Of a stretch of 64,000 nucleotides of DNA, positions 57,443 to 64,000 are shown one piece after another (position 1 is the stretch's first letter; every line of letters starts with the position of its first letter). Below the pieces are notes generated by a model. That model was not told where the DNA came from. It ran no database searches and worked only from the letters and a program-made list of their open reading frames with translations. The position numbers and the translations under genes were made by a program. The stretch spans positions 1 through 64,000 of the forward strand of contig NZ_RXMA01000029.1 of NCBI RefSeq assembly GCF_003966125.1. Direction: 5' to 3'. The DNA is from Azospirillum griseum (GTDB lineage Bacteria; Pseudomonadota; Alphaproteobacteria; Azospirillales; Azospirillaceae).

Positions 57443-59686
57443 TCACGCGGCGGTGGACATCGACGCCATGGCGCGGATCGACCGGACCAGACTTTGCGGG
57501 ACCACCGGCTTGGCCAGCAGCGACAGCCCGTCGCTGACCCCGGCCACGTCCGTCCTCAGCTCTTCGGCGAATCCTGTGACCATCAGGATGGGAACCGGGT
57601 TGTTGCGGGCGCGGATGGCACGCACCATGTCCAACCCGTTCATGCCGGGCATCATGTGGTCGGTGACGATCACGTCAACCGCCGCTCCCCGTTCCAACAG
57701 GCGCAGCGCGGTTTCGGCGTCCGCCGCCTCCTGCACGGCAAAGCCCGCCTGGGTCAGGAAATCGGCGGTGGCTCCACGCACCAGATCCTCGTCATCGACC
57801 AGCAGGATGGAACAGGCGCTGTCCGCCTCGGATCCGGTTGAAGCTCCAGGCGGTGGGGCCGCGACCGCATCCGGGTTGGCGCGCGGCAGGAAGAGGCGGA
57901 CCGTGGTTCCGTGCCCCAGTTGGCTGTCGATGACCAGACCCCCGCCCGAACGGTTGGCCAGACTTTGGACCATGGCCAATCCCAAACCGGTGCCCCGGCC
58001 AACCTCCTTGGTGGTGAAAAACGGTTCGGTGGCACGGCTCAACACCTCCGGTGTCATGCCGGTCCCGGTGTCGCGAACGGTGATGCACAGCCCATCGCCC
58101 GATGGCACGCCCGGCTGGCGGGGGGCGTTGCCCGCATGGTTGCCCGCCTCCAGACACAGCACGCCGCCATCGGGCATGGCGTCGCGCGCGTTGATCGCCA
58201 GATTGATCAGCGCCATTTCCAACTGGTTGGGGTCGATCATCACCGGCCACAGCCCGGGATCCGCCCGGTGTTCCACCCGGACCACCCCGCCCAGGGTGCG
58301 GGCCATCAGGGCCGCCACCCCTGCCACCAGCGCCGCCACGTCCACCAGTTCCGGGCGCAGCGGCTGGCGGCGGGAAAAGGCCAGAAGATGCTGGGTCAGC
58401 GTCGACCCACGCTCCACCGCCTGAAGCGCCATGCGGATCGGCAGGGCCAGACGCTCGTCCTGGCATCGGCTTTCAAGGACGTGCAGGTTGATGCTGAGGG
58501 CCTGGAGCAGGTTGTTGAAATCATGGGCCACCCCGCCCGTCAGTTGGCCGACCGCCTCCATCTTCTGCGCCTGCCGCAACGCCAATTCGGCCTGTTCACG
58601 CCCGGCCATCGCCCGCCGGGTTTCAGCCAGGGCCAGCGCCGCCGTCTCATAGGCACGGAATTGGCGGGCCAGCGCCCACAGGGCCAGCAGAAGCGCCAGC
58701 GCCCCGACCAGACCGGCCAGCGCGAGGGTCATCACCTGGGCGCGCCACCCCTGCAACACATCGTCCAGCGTGCGGGTCACGTTGACCACCACCGGATAGG
58801 CGTTGACCGCGCGAGTCGCCACCACCCTTGCGGTGGCGTCCAGCCCGTCGGGGGTCACAAACTCCCCAGCCTCGGATTCGGTCAGAACGTCGAGAAAACG
58901 GCGTGGACCCAGCGGTTTGCCGATTCCGGGCAGGGCGGGGTGACGGGCCAGCAGGATGCCGTCGCGCCGCCACAGGCTGATGCTGCTGCCGGTGTCCCCT
59001 ACCCGCAGCCCGCGATAGAGCCGTTGGAAGTAATCGAGGTCGATGGCCCCCACCGCCAATCCCAGAAACCGCCCGTTCGCCGCGCTGACCCGGCGGGCGA
59101 GGTGAACCGTCCACCCTCCGGTCGCGCGATTCTGGACCGGCTCCCCCAGAAATGGCTGATCGGTCGGCGTGTCCTTCAGGGCCTGGAAAAAATCTCGATC
59201 CGCCACCGAGTAATTCGGGGCCGGATAAAAGCGCGAGAAATTCAGAAGCTGCCCGTCGGCCCCCACCACCATCACCGCGTCGATCTGTGGAACGACCGAA
59301 GCTTTCGCCTTCAACAGATCGTGGGTTTCCTGGTCGGAGCGCAGGCGGACCATGTCCTGTGGGGTGGCGATCCCCTCCGCTTTCATCTGGTCGATCATGC
59401 TGGTCAGCACCAGATCGACGTTCTGGATCGACCGCGCGGTCTGTTCGGCGAGCGACAGGTTGAGCGTGGCCAATTCCCGTTTCGCCGCGTCGATCTCCTT
59501 GTCGCGGAGCATCAGGATGTACTGCGCCGTTGCCGTCACCAGGACGGCCAGCGCCACCGCGCCCGACACCACCAACAGCCTCAGAGGCCGGCTCGCGCGC
59601 AGGTGTGACACCCACCGGGCGGGCCAGGACTCCCAAACGGATCGCACAACCATGACGCTAAGGCTCACCCCCCGACGACCGTCCAC
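57443..59686 (-). CDS. Hybrid sensor histidine kinase: Cache-HisKA-HATPase-REC
   Basis: This ~747-residue membrane kinase has TM1 near 36-58 and a periplasmic double-Cache sensor of ~60-315 (VADRDFFQALKDTP, LGLAVGAIDLDYFQ). TM2 is near 322-343, followed by HisKA with His388 (GGVAHDFNNLLQAL, the NtrB-like subgroup). HATPase shows NLAINARDAMPDGG, VRDTGTGM, a TTK box EPFFTTKEVGRGTGLGL. A C-terminal receiver has Asp near 676 (VTDHMMPGMNG). All phosphotransfer residues are present. Several starts are possible (GTG 59686, GTG 59668, ATG 59653), none with a strong ribosome-binding site. There is no cognate regulator gene adjacent. The GHDFNNLLQ-type kinase with a C-terminal receiver is a common architecture in Rhodospirillales. 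Confidence 0.94.
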   Translation of the reverse strand: MDGRRGVSLSVMVVRSVWESWPARWVSHLRASRPLRLLVVSGAVALAVLVTATAQYILMLRDKEIDAAKRELATLNLSLAEQTARSIQNVDLVLTSMIDQMKAEGIATPQDMVRLRSDQETHDLLKAKASVVPQIDAVMVVGADGQLLNFSRFYPAPNYSVADRDFFQALKDTPTDQPFLGEPVQNRATGGWTVHLARRVSAANGRFLGLAVGAIDLDYFQRLYRGLRVGDTGSSISLWRRDGILLARHPALPGIGKPLGPRRFLDVLTESEAGEFVTPDGLDATARVVATRAVNAYPVVVNVTRTLDDVLQGWRAQVMTLALAGLVGALALLLALWALARQFRAYETAALALAETRRAMAGREQAELALRQAQKMEAVGQLTGGVAHDFNNLLQALSINLHVLESRCQDERLALPIRMALQAVERGSTLTQHLLAFSRRQPLRPELVDVAALVAGVAALMARTLGGVVRVEHRADPGLWPVMIDPNQLEMALINLAINARDAMPDGGVLCLEAGNHAGNAPRQPGVPSGDGLCITVRDTGTGMTPEVLSRATEPFFTTKEVGRGTGLGLAMVQSLANRSGGGLVIDSQLGHGTTVRLFLPRANPDAVAAPPPGASTGSEADSACSILLVDDEDLVRGATADFLTQAGFAVQEAADAETALRLLERGAAVDVIVTDHMMPGMNGLDMVRAIRARNNPVPILMVTGFAEELRTDVAGVSDGLSLLAKPVVPQSLVRSIRAMASMSTAA

Positions 59687-59788
59687 GCAACCAGAACGGT
59701 GGCTGGATCATCGGGGCCGCTGCGGGACGCGTCAAGGTGGCGTTCCGCGTGATCCACCCGGCTAAGGTGCATAGGCCATTGCGGCAAA

Positions 59789-60961
59789 TCAGTGACCGAA
59801 CAGATCCAGTTCCGGATCCGGATCGGTCGCTGGATGGACCAGATCGGTGCAGCCGATCCCGATCAGGCGGAAGGCCCGCCCGTCCACCTCGCGTTCCAAC
59901 AGGGCCAGCCCGGCGGCGAATATGGCGTCGGCGTCGGCGGTCGGCTCCACCCGGCGGGAGCGGGTGAGCTGCTGGAAATCCTTGGTCTTCAGCTTCAACA
60001 CCACGCTGCGCCCCAGCAGTCCTTCGCGCGCCAGCCGCCGCGCCACCTTGGCGGCCAGCGGGCGCAGCTCCTGCGTCAGGGCGGGCAGCGCGGTGACGTC
60101 CCAATCGAAGGTTTCTTCGGCCGAGATGCTCTTGCTGACCGATTCCGGCTGCACCCGGCGGGAATCCTCCCCGCGCGCGAAGTTGAACAGCACCCGGCCC
60201 ATCGCGCCATAGCGCTTGACCAGCCAATGCTCGTCCTTGTCCTGAAGGTCGCCGACGCGGGTGATGCCGTCGGTGAACAGCTTGCGCTCCAGCGCCGGGC
60301 CGACGCCCCACAGGATGGTGACGCGCTTGCCCGCCAGAAAGGCCGGGCCGTCGGCGCGGCCCAAGGCGGAAAAGCCGCGTGGCTTGTCGAGGTCCGAGGC
60401 GATCTTCGCCAACAGCTTGTTGTAGCTCAGCCCGATGGACGCGGTGATCCGCAACTCCGTTTCAAACCGACGGACGATCTCCACCAGCGCCTGCGCCGGG
60501 CTGATGCTGAGACGGTCGCCGACCTCGCTCAAATCCAGATAGGCTTCGTCGATGCTGATCGGTTCGACCAGCGGGGTGAAAGCCTCCATGATCGCGCGGG
60601 CGCGGTGGCCGACCTCCTTGTATTTGGCGATGTCGGGCCGGATGATGGTGGCGTCGGGGCAGCGGTCCAGCGCCTCGCGGATGGTCATGGCCGACCGCAC
60701 GCCGGACATGCGGGCGACGTAGCAGCAGGCGGCGACCACGCCGCGATGATCCTCCCCGCCGACGATCACCGGGCGGCTCGCCAGCTCCGGGCGGTCGCGC
60801 TTTTCCACCGTGGCGTAAAAACTGTCGCAATCGATGTGGCCGATGGTCAGCCGGTGCAGTTCCGGGTGGCGGAACAGGCGGCGGCTGTCGCATTTCGGGC
60901 AGCGCAGCGGATCGCCGTCAAAGGCGGCGGCGCAGTCGCGGCAGACACAGGACACGCTCAT
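59789..60961 (-). CDS. dinB: DNA polymerase IV (Y family) with N-terminal zinc ribbon
   Basis: This 390-residue translesion polymerase extends mismatched or damaged primer ends. The N-terminal ~33 residues carry four cysteines in a ribbon arrangement (CRDC … CPKC) not found in E. coli DinB. The palm follows: metal-binding DCDSFYA near 44-50, CCYVARMSGVRSAMTI as the fingers region, then the second catalytic motif SIDEAYLDLS. HhH and little-finger domains follow (ASIGLSYNKLLAKIAS, GVGPALERKL). The C-terminus ELDLFGH is a beta-clamp-binding peptide. Zinc-ribbon DinB proteins are known in alphaproteobacteria. The gene stands alone, and no LexA box was clear to me. Confidence 0.95.
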   Translation of the reverse strand: MSVSCVCRDCAAAFDGDPLRCPKCDSRRLFRHPELHRLTIGHIDCDSFYATVEKRDRPELASRPVIVGGEDHRGVVAACCYVARMSGVRSAMTIREALDRCPDATIIRPDIAKYKEVGHRARAIMEAFTPLVEPISIDEAYLDLSEVGDRLSISPAQALVEIVRRFETELRITASIGLSYNKLLAKIASDLDKPRGFSALGRADGPAFLAGKRVTILWGVGPALERKLFTDGITRVGDLQDKDEHWLVKRYGAMGRVLFNFARGEDSRRVQPESVSKSISAEETFDWDVTALPALTQELRPLAAKVARRLAREGLLGRSVVLKLKTKDFQQLTRSRRVEPTADADAIFAAGLALLEREVDGRAFRLIGIGCTDLVHPATDPDPELDLFGH

Positions 60962-61084
60962 TCCACCCCGAACCCCTGGAGCCGGGCCGCCCGCCCATCG
61001 CGGCCAACCCGGTCCGCCATTCTAGCAAAACCACGCGCGGCGGGCCAGTTCATCCGGTACGAATGCGGAACAAAACGGATCAAA

Positions 61085-61768
61085 TCAGGGGCGTGGCGGG
61101 GTTCCGTCCACCGCCAGCCGCCCGGCCACCACCGCCGCCTGCGTGCGGCTGACCACGTTCAGCTTGCGCAGGATGCTGGAGACATGGACCTTGACCGTCT
61201 GTTCCGACACGTTCAGGTCCCCGGCGATCTGCTTGTTCAGCTTGCCATCGACGATCATCGTCAGGATGCGCAACTGCTGGGGCGAGAGGGAGGCGAAGCG
61301 GCGGGCGGCCTCCGCCTCCTCGGCCTCGGGGCTGTCGGTGAGGCTGAGCGGCGGTGCCCACACCGCGCCGTCCAGAATGGCGCGGATGGCGTCGGCCATC
61401 GCCGCCATCGACAGGGATTTCGGGATGTAGCCGGACGCGCCATAGGCCAGCGCCCGGCGGATGGTGTCGGCGTCCTGCAAGGCCGACAGGATCGCCACCG
61501 GAACCGTCGGGTGATGGGCCAGCATCAGGAACAGCCCGGCAAAACCATGGGTCCCCGGCATGTTCAGATCCAGCAGGACCAGATCGACCGATCCCGCCCG
61601 CTCCGTCACCGCCGCCATCACCGCGTCCAGATCCAGGCATTCGACGATTGCCGCCTCGGGCATCGCCTTGCCCAGCGCGTCGCGCAGGGCGGCCTGCACC
61701 AGCGGGTGATCGTCGCCGATCACGATGGTGGTTGCGCCGATGATGCTTGCAGCGCTCTCGCTCTCCAT
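61085..61768 (-). CDS. LuxR-family response regulator
   Basis: This 227-residue DNA-binding response regulator has a receiver domain at ~10-130 (IVIGDDHPLV, phospho-accepting Asp in VLLDLNMPGTHG, Lys in YIPKSL) and a LuxR-type HTH at ~155-215 (LSPQQLRILTMIVDGKLNKQ, then VSEQTVKVHVSSILRKLNVV). I chose the ATG at 61768, which has GAGGGG 9 nt upstream; an ATG at 61789 overlaps that site. It lies about 140 nt downstream of a symporter-type hybrid kinase on the same strand. Together they resemble the ErcS'/ErbR-EraR type pairs that control alcohol and carbon metabolism in Pseudomonas, so it is probably the cognate regulator. Confidence 0.93.
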   Translation of the reverse strand: MESESAASIIGATTIVIGDDHPLVQAALRDALGKAMPEAAIVECLDLDAVMAAVTERAGSVDLVLLDLNMPGTHGFAGLFLMLAHHPTVPVAILSALQDADTIRRALAYGASGYIPKSLSMAAMADAIRAILDGAVWAPPLSLTDSPEAEEAEAARRFASLSPQQLRILTMIVDGKLNKQIAGDLNVSEQTVKVHVSSILRKLNVVSRTQAAVVAGRLAVDGTPPRP

Positions 61769-61909
61769 GCCCGCGTTCCCCTCCCCCATGCGCGCCGCAA
61801 CCGGCGCGGTTCGCCGTCCGGCTTTTGTCCGGTTCCGGCCTTTGTGCAGCCCATAATATGCGGAGTTGCCAATCCGGTCTGTCTTAATGTGCGAGTGCTG
61901 TGCGATCCG

Positions 61910-64000
61910 TCATTCCGCCGTTGCCGCGCTTTGCAGCGCCGCACCGTTGAGGAAGCGGCGGAGCGAGGCGGGCTTCACCGGCTTGTAGATCACGCCGCAG
62001 CCGCTCCGCTCCGCCTCCTGCCGCACCGCTTCGGAGCGGTCGGCGGTCAGCAGCAGCCCCTTGACCGGGCGGTCCCAGCGCGCGCGCAGCCGGTCCAGCA
62101 CGACCAGACCGGTCAACCCCTCCGCCACATGGTAATCGACGCAGACCACGTCGGGCAGCGTTTCGCCCATCGCCGCCAGCGCGGCCACGGCACCGTCCTC
62201 GTCCGACGCGGTGGCGACCCGGCAGCCCCATTGCTCAAGCAGGGCGCGCAAGCCCGCCAGGATTGAGTCCTCGTTGTCGATGCACAGCACCAGCAGGCCA
62301 CCGGCCAGCACCCCGGCGGGCGAGGCCGACGGGCGGTTCAGCGGCAGGGGCCGTTGGTCGGACAGCGGCACATCCACGGCAAAGCCGGTCCCCCGCCCCA
62401 GGGTGGAGCGCACCGTCACCGCGTGGCCCAACAGATTGGCGATGCGGTCGACAATCGCCAGCCCCAACCCCAGCCCCTTGTCGGCGGCGGACCCGGGGCT
62501 GGTGGCGGTGTTGAGGCGGCGGAACTCCTCGAACACCTCGCGGCGCTTGTTCTCCGGGATGCCGGGGCCGCTGTCCCACACCTCGATCCGCAGCCGGTCG
62601 CCGCGCCGACGGCAGCCCAGCAACACCCGGCCGCTGGGGGTGTAGCGGATGGCGTTGGACAGGAAATTCTGCAAAATCCGCCGGAGCAGTTGCGGGTCGG
62701 ACCGCACTGCTAGGCCGCAACCGACCACCCGCAGGGTCAGGCCGCGTTCCTGCGCCAGGGCGGAAAACTCCACCGCCAGCCCGCTCAACAGATCGCCGAT
62801 GGCAAAGCCGCGCACCTTGGGCCGGACGTTGCCCGCGTCGAGCGATGAGATGTCGAGCAGTCCGCCCAGCAGCAGTTCGGTGGAGCGCAGCGAGGCCGCC
62901 GCGTTGTCCACCATGCCGCGTTCCTGCGCGCGGGCGGTGGGGCCGGGTGCGGGGTCGCGCACGCTTTCCTCCAGCGCCGACACGAACAGGCGGGCGGCGT
63001 TGAGCGGCTGCAACAGGTCGTGGCTGGCGGCGGCGAGGAAGCGCGTCTTGCTGGCGTTGGCGGCTTCGGCCTCCGCCTTGGCCTGTTGCAGGGCGTCGGT
63101 GCGCTCCTGCACCCGCTGTTCCAGGCTTTCGTTCGCCTCGCGCAGGGCCTCCGCCGCGCGGTAACGCTCGGTCACGTCGGTGTAGGTGGAGACGTAACCG
63201 CCCTCCGGCATCGGGTTGCAGGTGATTTCCAGAACCGTCCCATCCGGGCGGCGGCGTTCGTAGCGGTAGGGCCATTCCAGCGTGGCGGTGTCGCGGTTGA
63301 CCAGCAGCGCTTTCAAATCCTCCGCCCCGTATTCGCCGCGTTCGGTGTTGAAGCGGATCAACTCGGCAAAGGGCACGCCCACCCGCACCCGGTCGGGCGG
63401 CAGGTCCAGCAGCTCAAGATACCGGTGATTCCAGGCGGCGAGCCGGTATTCCTCATCCACCACGCAAATTCCCTGCCCGACATTCTCCAGCGTGTTTTGC
63501 AGAAGCTTGCGGTTGAAGCGCAGCGCTTCGGACGCCTCGTCGAGCATCGCCATGGCGTCGCCGCGCGACAGCGCCCGGCCTTGCAGCGAGGCCGCCATCA
63601 CCACGCGGGCGGACGCCGCGCCGACCGCCCCGGCGATCAGGTTTTCGGTGAAGCGCACCGCGTCCAGATCGGCCGGGCCGCCGCCGCCGCCACGCCCGAC
63701 GCCATAGCCGTCAAAGGCGGCGTTGCCGCGCTCCGGCCCGACGAAGCGGATGGCCAGCGTCCGCAGGTCGGCCAGACGGGGCGGTGACTTGGCGAAGGGG
63801 CGGCGCACCTCCTCCTCCCCCAAGTCGGCGACGGTGTCGCGGTAGGCGGCGGCCTGCGTCCGCTCCACCGCGCTGGGCCGGGCCAGCAGGGATCCGACGA
63901 CGAAGGCCAGCAGGTTGGCCGACAGGCTCCACAGGCTGGCGTGGGAAATCGGGTCCAACCCCTCGATCCCGAACAGCGCCTGCGGGGCCAGCCACTCCAG
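61910..64000 (-). CDS. Symporter-type hybrid sensor kinase, C-terminal part (5' end outside window)
   Basis: This is the 3' portion of a large kinase. The frame is open to the last base (…LEWLAPQALFGIEGLDPISH), where the SSS/PutP-like transmembrane module ends with SLLARPSA; the start lies beyond 64000. The visible order is the end of the membrane module and a linker. A PAS domain follows (LENVGQGICVVDEEYRLAAW…), then a coiled coil (LREANESLEQRVQERTDALQ). HisKA is FLAAASHDLLQPLNAARLF, HATPase shows NFLSNAIRYTPSG and VWDSGPGIPE, and a receiver has its Asp in VVCVDYHVAEG. The family couples a solute/sodium-symporter-like sensor to a kinase. The LuxR regulator downstream is the likely partner. 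Confidence 0.93.
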   Translation of the reverse strand: MEWLAPQALFGIEGLDPISHASLWSLSANLLAFVVGSLLARPSAVERTQAAAYRDTVADLGEEEVRRPFAKSPPRLADLRTLAIRFVGPERGNAAFDGYGVGRGGGGGPADLDAVRFTENLIAGAVGAASARVVMAASLQGRALSRGDAMAMLDEASEALRFNRKLLQNTLENVGQGICVVDEEYRLAAWNHRYLELLDLPPDRVRVGVPFAELIRFNTERGEYGAEDLKALLVNRDTATLEWPYRYERRRPDGTVLEITCNPMPEGGYVSTYTDVTERYRAAEALREANESLEQRVQERTDALQQAKAEAEAANASKTRFLAAASHDLLQPLNAARLFVSALEESVRDPAPGPTARAQERGMVDNAAASLRSTELLLGGLLDISSLDAGNVRPKVRGFAIGDLLSGLAVEFSALAQERGLTLRVVGCGLAVRSDPQLLRRILQNFLSNAIRYTPSGRVLLGCRRRGDRLRIEVWDSGPGIPENKRREVFEEFRRLNTATSPGSAADKGLGLGLAIVDRIANLLGHAVTVRSTLGRGTGFAVDVPLSDQRPLPLNRPSASPAGVLAGGLLVLCIDNEDSILAGLRALLEQWGCRVATASDEDGAVAALAAMGETLPDVVCVDYHVAEGLTGLVVLDRLRARWDRPVKGLLLTADRSEAVRQEAERSGCGVIYKPVKPASLRRFLNGAALQSAATAE

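Noticed and set aside
1..64000. tRNA, rRNA, CRISPR arrays, transposases or phage genes
   Set aside because: None was recognisable on either strand by reading the sequence and the coding content; short or degenerate ncRNAs cannot be excluded without a covariance-model search.

Overview
The window is high-GC DNA with dense, mostly GC-ending codons. Its gene content suggests an alphaproteobacterium of the Rhodospirillales/Azospirillum type. That content includes a DUF47-Pit phosphate pair, several large hybrid histidine kinases, a TPR/GT41 glycosyltransferase, a zinc-ribbon DinB, and a symporter-type hybrid kinase next to a LuxR regulator. The assignment rests on gene content only; no rRNA or other phylogenetic marker is present. 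I saw no tRNA, rRNA, CRISPR array or insertion sequence.

Left flank (1-23.5 kb). A truncated SsuB/TauB-type ABC ATPase ends in a perfect-stem terminator, followed by two small hypothetical genes. A secreted Ala/Pro-rich protein and a DUF47-Pit phosphate uptake pair diverge from a region carrying a three-repeat Pho box. Next come a large Cache-PAS-HisKA-REC-REC-Hpt kinase and a related Cache protein whose C-terminal receiver has lost its phospho-acceptor Asp. An EamA exporter, two LysR regulators, a tautomerase and an orphan GT41 glycosyltransferase follow. A likely operon then encodes a DctP-like periplasmic binding protein, a chemoreceptor and a HATPase-GNAT fusion. A SulP-STAS-cNMP-binding transporter closes this flank.

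Centre (23.5-53.75 kb). An AT-rich leader with two perfect palindromes precedes a six-gene, tightly coupled hybrid NRPS-PKS operon. Protein 1 is A-T-KS-AT-T. Protein 2 (5755 aa) is TubC-C-T-C-A-T-C-A-T-KS-DH-KR-T-C-A-T-C. Protein 3 is A-T-TE with a methyltransferase inserted early in the A domain, between motifs a2 and a3. Two PvdE/SyrD-like exporter half-transporters and a type II thioesterase follow. Hand-read specificity codes give Val-like, Ser (identical to the EntF code as I recall it) and Val-like for the A domains of protein 2. The first and last A domains could not be assigned. Oddities are a C-T module with no A domain, a PKS module with no AT, and the interrupted A domain. The product is inferred to be a small, probably N-methylated peptide-polyketide containing a malonate-extended serine. 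It is exported by a dedicated ABC pair. No epimerase domain, MbtH or phosphopantetheinyl transferase was found here.

Right flank (53.75-64 kb). A DUF697 protein, a small membrane protein and an SPFH/Band-7 protein form a cassette. Then, on the minus strand, come an exported alpha/alpha-barrel-like protein, a Cache hybrid kinase, DinB, a LuxR-type response regulator and a symporter-type hybrid kinase cut by the window end.
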